NCBI RefSeq assembly: GCF_035984545.1
Contig: NZ_JAXCHP010000001.1
Span: forward strand, 2,170,001-2,234,000
Direction of reading: 5' to 3'
Source: Cryobacterium sp. GrIS_2_6
Lineage (GTDB): Bacteria > Actinomycetota > Actinomycetes > Actinomycetales > Microbacteriaceae
Length of the DNA stretch: 64,000 bases
Shown: positions 1 to 8,397 of the stretch, in pieces
Layout: each line of letters opens with the position of its first letter
How positions within the stretch are numbered: position 1 is the stretch's first letter
Program-made: the position numbers and the translations under genes
The notes under the pieces: generated by a model
What the model saw: only the letters and a program-made list of their open reading frames with translations
Databases searched by the model: none
Told to the model about the DNA's origin: nothing

Positions 1-18
1 CTACCTGGATATCCGCGT

Positions 19-781
19 TCACGAGGCCTGCAGGCTTGCGCTCATGTCGAGAAGTCGGTCGCGATCACGTCGGTACAGTGCGGCATGCTCCAGGAAATCA
101 CTGCGGCCCGTGTCGTCGGCACGTTGATCCGTGATCACGGCGAGATCCTCCATGCGGTCCGCTGCCGTCCGAAGAACGGCAGTCTGGTCGAACTCATAAC
201 CGTATGAGCGAATGAGCGAATGAGCGAATGAGCGCATCGAGCCGGCCGGGGCGAGCATCCCATCCTGGGGCGTCATGGTCTGCGTACTCGCCGAGCGGGA
301 CGAGCCGATATGCGAGGTAAGCGAGATCCCAAATCCGAGGCCCGGGTGAGGCCATGTCAACGTCGATAAGACCCGTGATGTGACCGTCTTGGAAAACCAT
401 GTTGTACGGTGCGACGTCGTTCAGGCACACCACCTCGACTGGCTCGTGCGCAGGCAACTGCCATTCCGCGGCCGCGTGCACGAGGGGCGCGCTCGCATCA
501 TGCACCCGTCGAAGCAATGACCCAGCCTCGCGCAGGATCGTGGGCGACCAGATCCAGCTGGGCATTGGGTAGTCGCCAACGATTCCCGGAAGGTAAGCGA
601 GCACTTCGCGGCCCTGCTCGTCCAGGCCAAAGGGCTCAGGTACTTCCATCACTCCCGCCGCGCGGAGTGCGGTCAGAAGCTGATGCACCGCGGGAGTCCA
701 AGGACCGGCGGAGCGGCGAACGGTGTCGCCTACCCGCACGACCATACTTGAGTTGCCCCCCGCTAGAACCTCTTCATCCAT
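19..781 (-). pseudogene. Aminoglycoside phosphotransferase-like gene, frameshifted at an 8-bp repeat
   Basis: The reading frame from ATG 781 gives an APH/choline-kinase-type fold. Residues 119-127 (CLNDVAPYN) hold the catalytic-loop Asp122 and Asn127 in a variant of the HxDxxxxN loop, and GLIDVDMA (137-144) supplies the metal-binding Asp. That frame stops at about residue 195, just after an (ATGAGCGA)n tract at 204-234. The next frame, which continues from the tract to position 19, carries the missing C-terminal helices (YGYEFDQTAVL and onward). Removing two repeat units, or adding one, joins the halves as DALIRSYGYEFD. The full product would be about 250 aa, normal for the family. As read it is either broken or switched off. 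The GGAAAG before the start is a reasonable RBS. The substrate cannot be told from sequence; a non-antibiotic small molecule is as likely as an aminoglycoside. Confidence 0.75.
204..234. repeat. 8-bp tandem repeat (ATGAGCGA), about 3.9 copies
   Basis: Perfect head-to-tail copies of ATGAGCGA start at 204, 212, 220 and 228, the last one lacking its final base match. The unit is not a multiple of three, so every gain or loss of a copy changes the reading frame of the phosphotransferase-like gene that crosses it. Confidence 0.95.
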
Positions 782-868
782 CTTTCCAACCTAAAGGCTG
801 TAAGCGGAACCCGCAGCGGGCGGCTTCGCCATGTTGCACCTGCCGATGGCGCACCTTCCTGGTGGGCC

Positions 869-2278
869 TTATCGCTGGACGTCGGCGGATCGTGGCTCGG
901 ACCATTCTGGCTGGTCCGCTCCCCACGGGCGACCGATCCACCTGTAGCATTTCGAGCCGCCGCTGATGCTGATCGCGGGTGCGGCACAGGTGACGATTCC
1001 TTCCGGCGTTTCCGCGTTCACGGTTCTGATCACGTTTGGGCCGGTTTCGGTTGGCGGGGAATGAGGCTGGGCGAGTAGCTCTTGTGCGACACGGGCCAGT
1101 GAAATGTCGACAGTCCACCCGTGCCCGTCGAGGTGGCGCCGTCGAAGTGATGACATGATCCCGGCGGCAAGTAGGTACCCGGCGGAATGATCCAGAGCTT
1201 GGGCTGGCAAAGCACCTGGCCTGCCCGTGCCGTCTGCGTGGATCTGGGCAATGCCGCTGGCTGCTTGGACGATACTGTCGAATCCTCGACGCTCGGCCCA
1301 AGGTCCGCTTTGCCCCCACGCGCTCACCCGGCCGATAACGAGCCCTGGATGGCGGTTGTGGAGTTCGGCTGGGGACAGGCCGAACAGGTCGAGGCTGTTC
1401 GGCCTGTATCCCATGACAATAACGTCGGCGTCCGTTAGTAGCTGTTCGAGGCGGTCTCGATCTGGTTTGTAGCCGAGGTCAAGAAGCGCGGAACGCTTCC
1501 CTTGCCCGGTATCGAGATATTGCCAGGAGAGCTCCGGCATGCCAGGGCTATCGAGGCGAAGGACGTCTGCGCCGAAGAACGCGAGGCTGCGAGTGGCCAC
1601 CGGACCGGCTATCACCCGGGTCAAGTCGAGCACCCGGACGCCCTGCAGTGGCGCGTAGCTGTCGGCCAACCCCAGGCTATGGCGGCCCGAGCCTCCTGCC
1701 TGCTGCACCAGGCTGATGAAGGGATCCGCTTCCAGGGTTTGGGCTTGAGGATGTCCTCTCCAACTGCTCGGGCTGCGAACCGCGCTTATGACCGCACCAG
1801 AGTCTGCGGCTTCATCCTCCAAATCGAGGGCGCTGCGGCGCGAAATCGCATGAGCGACAGTCTCGGCTGTGACGGAATCGTCCAATCTCAGAAGTGTGCG
1901 CAAAGCCGCTTCGTGGTGGGGGTAGTTGGCGTGAGTGCGAACCCAGCCATCGCTCGAGGCGAAGAATCCGGACAGGGGCGCCCACGCTGGCGCGGGGCTC
2001 CCGTTCCACCGGAAGAGTTGGTCGCTCCGGTAGGTGCCGGCGACGAGTTGCGGCACAATGCTCACCTGCGGAACTTCGCTCGCCCTCGGGTCGCGCACTC
2101 CCGTGCGGACAAGGTGCAGCAACGAGGCCATGAGCATGGTCGCCGCGATGCTGTCTGCGGCAAGATCCGCGACAGGCAGCGGCGACGATAGCGGCACCGG
2201 CCCAGCTGAATGAACGCGATTGGTGAGTTCCGGAAGTTCCGCGGAATCGGAGAGAAACGTGCTGAGGAAGGTGCCCAT
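869..2278 (-). CDS. CoA-transferase family III (CaiB/BaiF) protein
   Basis: A protein of about 469 aa with the hallmarks of family III CoA-transferases, which move CoA between carboxylic acids. The central block reads GVRVLDLTRVIAGPVATR, the usual start of the family core, followed by SVSAWGQSGPW-type sequence and RGFDSIVQAASG, where the Asp is the expected catalytic nucleophile. The C-terminus ends with the typical GRPWGADQPEW. About 200 residues precede the core and look like a degenerate second half, as in double-length members. The start at 2278 is preferred over the ATG at 2347 because GGGAGG lies 7 nt upstream. The acyl substrate is unknown. It stands alone, with no acyl-CoA dehydrogenase or racemase gene beside it. 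Confidence 0.85.
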   Translation of the reverse strand: MGTFLSTFLSDSAELPELTNRVHSAGPVPLSSPLPVADLAADSIAATMLMASLLHLVRTGVRDPRASEVPQVSIVPQLVAGTYRSDQLFRWNGSPAPAWAPLSGFFASSDGWVRTHANYPHHEAALRTLLRLDDSVTAETVAHAISRRSALDLEDEAADSGAVISAVRSPSSWRGHPQAQTLEADPFISLVQQAGGSGRHSLGLADSYAPLQGVRVLDLTRVIAGPVATRSLAFFGADVLRLDSPGMPELSWQYLDTGQGKRSALLDLGYKPDRDRLEQLLTDADVIVMGYRPNSLDLFGLSPAELHNRHPGLVIGRVSAWGQSGPWAERRGFDSIVQAASGIAQIHADGTGRPGALPAQALDHSAGYLLAAGIMSSLRRRHLDGHGWTVDISLARVAQELLAQPHSPPTETGPNVIRTVNAETPEGIVTCAAPAISISGGSKCYRWIGRPWGADQPEWSEPRSADVQR

Positions 2279-2534
2279 CAGGTGCCTCCCACGCCCTCGA
2301 CCGTTCACACATGGGCGTGAAGTCAGGCGATCATCGGTGGCCCCCACTTTATCCCCACGGTGAGGTCATGAGGCCGAGCAATCATGGGACGGAATCAAAA
2401 CGGGGGGGGGAAAGGCGGCGATAGGCAAGTCGAGGAACCCTCGACGAAACGGGCTGCGAGACGTGAAAGCTGCAATCGCCCCGGTCCGCGACTGGTTGCG
2501 GATGAGGTGGGATCACGTTGGTGAAGTTGACCGC

Positions 2535-3059
2535 CTATTGGGAATCGGCAAGCAGCTGATACATGAGATGGTCTTGCCACCGGCCCGCTATTTTCAGGTA
2601 TTGAGGAGCCGATCCGTAGCGCGCGAAACCGGCACGTTCAAGCACCCGTTGTGAGCGCACGTTGGGGATCAGCGTCTCAGCCTGAACCCTGTGCAGCCCC
2701 AACTCTTCGAATGCAAGCGCAGTCATTGCTCGAACTGCGTCGGTGGCATAGCCATGTCCGTTGCTCTCTTGGGCGACCCAGTAACCCATGTTGCACGATT
2801 GGAAGGCCCCGTAGGTGATCCCACTAAACGTGATCCGACCAACAACCTGCGAATCCTCGTCGAGAATCACGTGCGGTAAGGCCTCGCCACGGCTGTGCCA
2901 AGCGAGCGCCTTTTCGACCTCCGCCTGTTGGCCTGCGACGGTAAAGAAGGGGTCCGCGCGGACTGGGTCCCACGGAGCGAAGAAGAGCCGGCCGGTGAGC
3001 TGAAGGCCGGCAAGGCGCTCCACATCCGTCACGGAAATGAGTCGAGTAGTAGCAGGCAT
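2535..3059 (-). CDS. GNAT family N-acetyltransferase (RimJ/RimL type)
   Basis: A 174-aa single-domain acetyltransferase. It shows the RimJ/RimL pattern: an N-terminal strand/helix, then the GYWVAQESNGHGYATDAV block, which matches the acetyl-CoA binding Q/RxxGxG/A motif region, and the C-terminal LHRVQAETLIPNVRSQRVLE stretch with GFARYG. Such enzymes acetylate N-terminal amines of proteins or small amines; the substrate here is unknown. There is no obvious RBS before the ATG at 3059. It faces the ABM/TIR module across the first 85-bp repeat. Confidence 0.85.
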   Translation of the reverse strand: MPATTRLISVTDVERLAGLQLTGRLFFAPWDPVRADPFFTVAGQQAEVEKALAWHSRGEALPHVILDEDSQVVGRITFSGITYGAFQSCNMGYWVAQESNGHGYATDAVRAMTALAFEELGLHRVQAETLIPNVRSQRVLERAGFARYGSAPQYLKIAGRWQDHLMYQLLADSQ

Positions 3060-3096
3060 AAGGAAAGGGTCCCATATACGCCGCGGATGGATCCGA

Positions 3097-3181
3097 GCCC
3101 GTATGCCGGACCCCTATCGAGACAAATTCCTGCCCCAGCAATGCGGTCGCCTGGTCGGGCGCACTTGTGTCACATGGGAAC
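3097..3181. repeat. 85-bp direct repeat, copy 1
   Basis: An 85-bp stretch that recurs in the same orientation and without gaps at 4486-4570, with six mismatches (79/85). It includes the identical run CAATGCGGTCGCCTGGTCGG. The pair brackets the ABM-domain and TIR-domain genes. No transposase is seen; the copies could be ends or remnants of an insertion element. Confidence 0.9.
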
Positions 3182-3202
3182 GCTGAATGGGACACTGCTT
3201 AG

Positions 3203-3493
3203 GTGATAACAGAACATGCCCTCTTACCCGTGATTCCCGGTCGTGAAATTGAATTCGAGCTCGCCTTTGCCGATGCGCGGGCCATCATCTCGTCAATGCC
3301 CGGGTGCCGTAGCCTGACGCTGTCGCGTTCGATCGAGTCTCCGAGCACATACCTATTGCTCGTTGAGTGGGAGCGACTCGACGACCACACGATCGGCTTC
3401 AGGCAATCCGCGCAGTACCAAGAATGGCGCGCCCTACTGCACCATTTCTACGAACCGTTCCCCTTGGTCGAGCATTTCCAGACCGTCCCGTAG
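3203..3493 (+). CDS. Antibiotic biosynthesis monooxygenase (ABM) domain protein
   Basis: A 96-aa protein with a GTG start. It has the ferredoxin-like alpha/beta pattern of ABM-fold proteins: a first strand with PVIPGREIEFELAFADA, then MPGCRSLTLSRSIESP, then YLLLVEWERLDDH, and a C-terminal helix with FRQSAQYQEWRALLHHFYEP. These are typical of small dimeric ABM proteins, some of which are cofactor-free monooxygenases or haem-degrading enzymes. No residue assigns a substrate. It lies directly downstream of the first 85-bp repeat and upstream of the TIR gene, in the same direction. Confidence 0.8.
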   Translation: MITEHALLPVIPGREIEFELAFADARAIISSMPGCRSLTLSRSIESPSTYLLLVEWERLDDHTIGFRQSAQYQEWRALLHHFYEPFPLVEHFQTVP

Positions 3494-3631
3494 ATCGAAC
3501 CCTATCTGGGATCCTTTTTGACTGAATCCCGTGACTGGCAATGTGGTTCGAGGTGCGTATGCCGATCGGCTTACGGGCACCGACGGGCCATTGCTCCACT
3601 CGGTGTCTTAGGTCTTCCGTATCATCAGCAC

Positions 3632-4384
3632 ATGGCTCAATGCACAGCTCCAAGAGAAGGCCACCGCACAGCAAGCGGTCGCGCGAATTGCCCTGCATGC
3701 TCGTCCGGCTATGGGCGTTCTTCATACTCGCCGCCTCGGTCGCACTCGTCCGACGCCACACCGGCCGCGCCTGTGCGTAGGAGTGGGAGCTTGTCGGGCA
3801 GTAGCGGGGGCGGGGGACGTGGTGTCGCCCGTCCGGCTTGGCAGCCCAGCGGGTCGACTGCCTCGTACACGCAACAGCAGGTGCGCGACCTGGAGTCTGT
3901 CCGCGCGGCGACTGTCTTACGGACTCAGGTGAATGACGTGTTCCTCTGTCACGCCTGGCCCGACCGTCAGGCGGCCGCGAATGACGTCTACGAGTTGCTC
4001 CTCGGAAAAGACGTGTCGGTGTGGTTCAGTGAGGTAAGCCTGCGACCTGGCACGGACATGCGAGTAGCCATCGACCGTGGACTGGTCAGTTCGCGCATGG
4101 GGATTGTGCTGGTGACGCCCGCAATGCTCGACAAGCTGCGTACCGACCGCAGCATTGCGAGCAACGAGCTCAGCGCTCTGCTGCGCCGGAGCCTCTTAGT
4201 GCCGGTCATGCACGGGGTGACGTTCGAGGAGCTCGACCAGGTCACCCCGACACTCGCGTCGCGTGGTGGATTCAGTACGGCCGAAGAGCCCATGGAAGAC
4301 ATCGTCGTCAAGATTGCCGAGCTCGTCGGAATCGTTACGGAGGAAGAGGCCGACGAACTCAGCATAAAGTCGGCCGCCAAATAG
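3632..4384 (+). CDS. TIR-domain protein with N-terminal Cys-rich segment
   Basis: A 250-aa protein. The N-terminal CTAP..GHR..SGRANCPAC (residues 4-23) looks like a small zinc-binding or recognition segment. A Ser/Gly/Pro-rich linker runs to about residue 80. The TIR domain begins at NDVFLCHAWPDR (101-112), continues through VSVWFSEVSLRPG, where Glu134 sits where the catalytic Glu of TIR NADases is expected, then AIDRGLVSSRMGIVLVTP and a final PVMHG strand. Bacterial TIR domains often cleave NAD+ in defence or signalling. The ATG at 3632 is chosen because the Cys-rich start belongs to this protein type; the frame is open further upstream. The gene sits with the ABM gene between two 85-bp direct repeats. 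No partner sensor gene such as an Argonaute, STING-like or Thoeris SIR2-like protein is adjacent. Confidence 0.85.
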   Translation: MAQCTAPREGHRTASGRANCPACSSGYGRSSYSPPRSHSSDATPAAPVRRSGSLSGSSGGGGRGVARPAWQPSGSTASYTQQQVRDLESVRAATVLRTQVNDVFLCHAWPDRQAAANDVYELLLGKDVSVWFSEVSLRPGTDMRVAIDRGLVSSRMGIVLVTPAMLDKLRTDRSIASNELSALLRRSLLVPVMHGVTFEELDQVTPTLASRGGFSTAEEPMEDIVVKIAELVGIVTEEEADELSIKSAAK

Positions 4385-4945
4385 CGCTGAGTGGCAAGCC
4401 TCTACGACGCCTCGATGGCCCAACCAGCAACAACCCGATGAACCAGCGCCAATGCTTCCCGGCCGGTTAACGACATCAGCGTCGTGCCCGTAAGCGGGAT
4501 CCCTATCGAGACAAATACTTGCCCCAGCAATGCGGTCGCCTGGTCGGGCACACTTGTGTCACATGGGAACCTCTACCGGTCACGCGCATTCCTCAGCGGG
4601 ACGTGACCCCGGAAGGCTCAGGCTTACGAGCCGCCACAGAGAACATCAGCGGCACCCTCTCGCGACCCGAGGCCAAAGCAAATCCGGCCGGCGTCTCTAC
4701 GAGTGGGGGCAACGGCTTCCAGGGCATAGCGGCCCGTCCACCCTCGCAGGCAGTCCAGGTGCGAGTGTGGTCGACCACGTGGTGCCCGCGGAAATTCCTT
4801 GGCCGTCCCCAGCCTGATCAATCCGTGCAACGTTCGGCTCGCGGCCCCAAGCGTCGTTCGGTCAAGGCATTGACGGCTGGGAGGCTCAGCGCGTGACCGC
4901 GCCGTGCCTCCACGCCGTCAGGTCGCCGGGACGCGACCTCCGGGG
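4385..4945. other. Non-coding stretch holding direct repeat copy 2
   Basis: No convincing gene. Open frames here overlap one another and resemble no family. It contains the second 85-bp repeat at 4486-4570. The end of katG (stop at 4946) and the end of the TIR gene converge on this region. Confidence 0.6.
4486..4570. repeat. 85-bp direct repeat, copy 2
   Basis: Second copy of the 85-bp sequence at 3097-3181, same orientation, offset 1389 bp, six mismatches and no gaps. It closes the ABM/TIR module on the right. Confidence 0.9.
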
Positions 4946-7258
4946 TCAGGCGGCCATTGCCCCGTAACGCTTGTGGCCATTGACGTCGTAGCGGTCGAGC
5001 ATCATGACCTTCGACCAGACGCGGATGAATTCGCGGACGAACCGTTCTTGCCCGTCGCTGCCCGCGTAGGCGTCGGCGATCGACCGCAGTTGCGCGTTCG
5101 AGCCGAATACCAGGTCATTCCGGGAGGCCCTCCAGCGAGCCTCGCCGGTCGCCTGAACCCGACCAGTGAAGGTCATCGCGGTCTCGTCGTCCTTCGTCCA
5201 GATGAGGTCGGTGTCGGTCAGATTCACGAGGAAGTCGGTCGTCAGGGCTCCGACGTGATCCGTGAGCACACCCACGTCGGACCCGTCCCAGTTGCTGCCG
5301 AGCACGCGGAGCCCGGCGTGCAGGACGGTCCACTCCGGTGCAGTGAGAGTGAACAGGTTCGCCTTGTCGAGGAATACCGCCTCGGGCGCGACGCCCGGAG
5401 CAAACTCTTCGAAGCGCTCGGACACGAAGTTGCGGAACCCGTCCGCAATGGGTCGCAGCCACTCGAACATCTCGATGTCGGTCAACTCCTGCGTCGTGTC
5501 GACACGGCCTGGCGTAAACGGCACGCTGGCGTCAGATCCTGCCGCCCGTGCCGCCTGCTCCACGGCGGCGCTGCCGGCGAGGACGATGAGGTCGGCGAGA
5601 GACACCTTCCGTCCGCCCGACGTCGCCGTGAAAGCCGCCTGCACGTTCCGCAGCGCGTCGATGACTGGGACGGTGCGTCGGTTGACCGCCCAGTCTTTCT
5701 GCGGCGACAATGCCAGGCGGGCACCGTTCGCCCCTCCGCGCTTGTCGCTGTCGCGGTAGGTCGAGGCGGCGGAGAACGCCGTGTAGACGAGGTCGGACAC
5801 GGACAGCCCGGTCGCGAGGGCGGCTTCCTTGAGCGCTGCCACGTCGGCCTCGTCGAGTGAGGATCCTGCTGCGTCCGGGAGCGGGTCCTGCCAGAGCAGG
5901 TCGTCGGCGATGGTGACCTCCGGGCCGAGGTACCGGTGCTTCGGCCCCATGTCGCGGTGCGTGAGCTTGTACCAGGCCTTCGAGAACGCGAGGGTGAACA
6001 GATCAAAGTCGGCCAGGAAACGCTCGCATATGGCCCGATACTCCGGGTCGACCTTGAGTGCGATGTCCGAGGTCATCATCATGAGCGGGTTCATCTGACC
6101 GGGTACGTGGGCGTCCGGAGTCTTCGGCGCCTCCGGGTCAGTCGGTGTCCACTGCAGCGCGCCGGCCGGGCTTTTCGTCTGCTCGTAGTCGTACGCGAAC
6201 AGGTTCTCGAGGTAGGTGTTGTCCCACTGTGTCGGGTTCGGAGTCCAGCTGCCCTCGATGCCGTTGGTCGAAGTGTGCTCGGCACTGCCGGTACCCACCG
6301 GGTTGTGCCAACCGAGCCCCATCGACTCGATCGGGGCTTTCTCGGGTGACGGTCCGATGTCGGATGCGGGTACCTGGCCGTGGCTCTTACCGAACGCGTG
6401 GCCACCGGCGATCAATGCCACCGTTTCCTCGTCGTTCATCGCCATCCGCGTGAACGTGATGCGAATGTCGCGTGCTGAGCCCAGCGGGTCGCCGTTCGAA
6501 TAGGGCCCCTCAGGGTTGACGTAAATGAGCGCCTGGTGCGACGCGGCCAGGGGGCTCTGCAGGTCGTAGTCCGCGTCGCCGTTCTGACCATGCCAGCGTT
6601 CGTCGCGGCTCACCATCTCGTCAGGGCTCGCGACCGCGTGCGGGTTCCAGACCTCCGGGCCCCACCAGGTGCCGTCGTCCGGTTCCCACGCATCGAGTCG
6701 TCCACCACCGAAGCCGTACGTCGGCAGGCCCATCAACTCGAGGGAGCAGTTGCCGGTCAAGACCATCAGGTCGGCCCACGACAGAGCGTTGCCGTACTGG
6801 TGCTTGATCGGCTGTAGGAGTCGTCGTGATTTGTCGGTGTTGCCGTTGTCCCACCAGCTTCCGATTGGTGCGAACCGCTGCATCGCGGTGCCCGCTCCGC
6901 CACGGCCGTCGGCAATTCGGTACGTGCCGGCGGCATGCCACGCCATTCGGATCATCTGTGGACCGTAGTTGCCGTAGTCCGCCGGCCACCAGTCGACCGA
7001 TGTGGTGAGCAGTCGCTTGATGTCCGACTTGAGCGTCGTGAGGTCGATCGTGGCGAAAGCCGCCGCGTAGTCGAAGTCCGCGCCGAGCGGGTCGGCGTCT
7101 ACGCCATTCCGGTGGAGAAGCTCAACCCGGAGACGCTGCGGATACCAACTGTCCAGGGTCGGCGACTGACCGAAGGTGCCACCGAGGTGGTCGCCACCTG
7201 CTGGCAGCGCACCGCTCATGTGGAAACTGCATGTGTTCGTCTGGTCGTCAGTGCCCAT
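4946..7258 (-). CDS. katG: Catalase-peroxidase
   Basis: A 770-aa bifunctional haem enzyme that removes hydrogen peroxide. The distal haem triad is in [14 protein letters not shown]: Arg104, Trp107, His108. Tyr246 (LIYVNPEGP) and Met272 (RMAMND) complete the Met-Tyr-Trp crosslink needed for catalase activity. The proximal haem ligand His287 lies in [11 protein letters not shown]. Length and both peroxidase-like domains are complete. GGGAGC precedes the ATG at 7258. No furA-type repressor gene is adjacent, unlike in mycobacteria, so control must lie elsewhere or in the 0.5-kb upstream gap. Confidence 0.97.
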   Translation of the reverse strand: MGTDDQTNTCSFHMSGALPAGGDHLGGTFGQSPTLDSWYPQRLRVELLHRNGVDADPLGADFDYAAAFATIDLTTLKSDIKRLLTTSVDWWPADYGNYGPQMIRMAWHAAGTYRIADGRGGAGTAMQRFAPIGSWWDNGNTDKSRRLLQPIKHQYGNALSWADLMVLTGNCSLELMGLPTYGFGGGRLDAWEPDDGTWWGPEVWNPHAVASPDEMVSRDERWHGQNGDADYDLQSPLAASHQALIYVNPEGPYSNGDPLGSARDIRITFTRMAMNDEETVALIAGGHAFGKSHGQVPASDIGPSPEKAPIESMGLGWHNPVGTGSAEHTSTNGIEGSWTPNPTQWDNTYLENLFAYDYEQTKSPAGALQWTPTDPEAPKTPDAHVPGQMNPLMMMTSDIALKVDPEYRAICERFLADFDLFTLAFSKAWYKLTHRDMGPKHRYLGPEVTIADDLLWQDPLPDAAGSSLDEADVAALKEAALATGLSVSDLVYTAFSAASTYRDSDKRGGANGARLALSPQKDWAVNRRTVPVIDALRNVQAAFTATSGGRKVSLADLIVLAGSAAVEQAARAAGSDASVPFTPGRVDTTQELTDIEMFEWLRPIADGFRNFVSERFEEFAPGVAPEAVFLDKANLFTLTAPEWTVLHAGLRVLGSNWDGSDVGVLTDHVGALTTDFLVNLTDTDLIWTKDDETAMTFTGRVQATGEARWRASRNDLVFGSNAQLRSIADAYAGSDGQERFVREFIRVWSKVMMLDRYDVNGHKRYGAMAA

Positions 7259-7755
7259 TGATGCTCCCTGTGTGCTTTAGCTGGATGAGAAACGGTGTCG
7301 TCGGGGTCACAATTTAACGATCAGCCGCCGCATCGCAGCAGCGTCGATCTGTGGTGCAGCGATGCTTCGACGCTGCTGTGAGGCGGTGCGTCGCGGGCTG
7401 CCGACGTGACGGGAAGCCCGATAGAGAGATCGTATTCCCGCAAGGTGTGCGTGGCATGCGAAGAAAGTGACTGACTTCTAGACGGCGGTGGTGCGGTGGC
7501 CGAGCGCACGACGGCCAAACCAAATAAAGCCCTGCGCCGATTGCTGCGGTGCGGGCGGTACGAAGCCCGCTGAAACCGACGCCGGAGGATGGGGGCTGTC
7601 GAGAGCTTGATTTCCGCGAATCGTGTTCCGCTCGCGGTGACCTGGGAGCACCCCCGCCAGAGGCTCCTAGTGGGGAACCCCTTACGAGACAGAATGACGA
7701 TTCGTGCCCGCCCAGCCTGAGGCGGGTCGGTCATCGAGATTGGAAGTGCGAGAGG
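7259..7755. other. Non-coding gap between katG and the ABC genes
   Basis: About 0.5 kb between two divergent transcription units; it should hold the promoters of both. I see no convincing gene. The open frame on the minus strand (about 7321-7734) is rich in Arg/Ser/His and resembles no family. Confidence 0.5.
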
Positions 7756-8397
7756 ATGGGGCTTGTGTCCTCTCTCGAAGCCCGCGATGTCTCCGCTTCG
7801 ATCGATTCAGAGGTGCTGTTGGCACCCGTATCCCTCATTGTGAGTTGCGGTGAAGCCTTGGCTGTGCAGGGGCGGAACGGTTCCGGTAAGACGACCCTTC
7901 TTCGAATCCTCAGTGGCCAGCTTCGTCCGACTGGAGGTCGGGCCTTCATTGACGGTGAGCCGGTCGATGAACGCCATCGCACTATGCGGCGAACCATCTC
8001 TGCCCGTATCGGCCTGCCGGCCTTTGCCCGGGAGCTGACCGCTCACGAGCATTTGCGTTTCATCGCGACAACGTGGGGACGACTCGGATCCGCTGCCACT
8101 GATGCGGCTGACACCACCATGGCGGCTCTCGGGATCAGTGACCTCCGGAACCGGTTTGTGAACGAGCTCTCGTCGGGACAGACGCAGTTGTTGTCCTTGG
8201 CCACGGCTCTCGTGCGTCCTTTCGACGTGTTGATCCTCGACGAACCGGAGCAGCGCCTGGACGCGACACGACGAGCATTGGTGGCATCGGTTGTTCGCAC
8301 CGAGATCGATCGTGGGGCCACGGTCGTGATCGCGAGCCACAGCACAGACATGATCGAGGCCATCGCGGACCGGTCCGTGTCTCTCGCAGAGTCGTGA
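7756..8397 (+). CDS. ABC transporter ATP-binding protein
   Basis: A 213-aa nucleotide-binding subunit. Walker A is GRNGSGKTT, the signature is LSSGQTQ, Walker B is VLILDEP and a switch His lies in VVIASHST. It is a short single-domain ATPase of the type paired with exporters or with multi-TM membrane proteins of unknown substrate. The start may be ATG 7756 or GTG 7765; the latter has GAGAGGA at better spacing. Its stop overlaps the next gene by 4 nt, so the two are translationally coupled. Confidence 0.88.
   Translation: MGLVSSLEARDVSASIDSEVLLAPVSLIVSCGEALAVQGRNGSGKTTLLRILSGQLRPTGGRAFIDGEPVDERHRTMRRTISARIGLPAFARELTAHEHLRFIATTWGRLGSAATDAADTTMAALGISDLRNRFVNELSSGQTQLLSLATALVRPFDVLILDEPEQRLDATRRALVASVVRTEIDRGATVVIASHSTDMIEAIADRSVSLAES

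Noticed and set aside
204..234. Short tandem repeat as a CRISPR array
   Set aside because: Units are contiguous without spacers and only 8 bp; no cas genes are present. The same holds for 49737-49800.
4904..5860. A 318-codon open frame antisense to katG
   Set aside because: Shadow of katG codon usage; no domain or RBS.
7321..7734. A 137-codon minus-strand frame in the katG upstream gap
   Set aside because: Arg/Ser/His-rich, no RBS, no similarity to a known fold; treated as non-coding.
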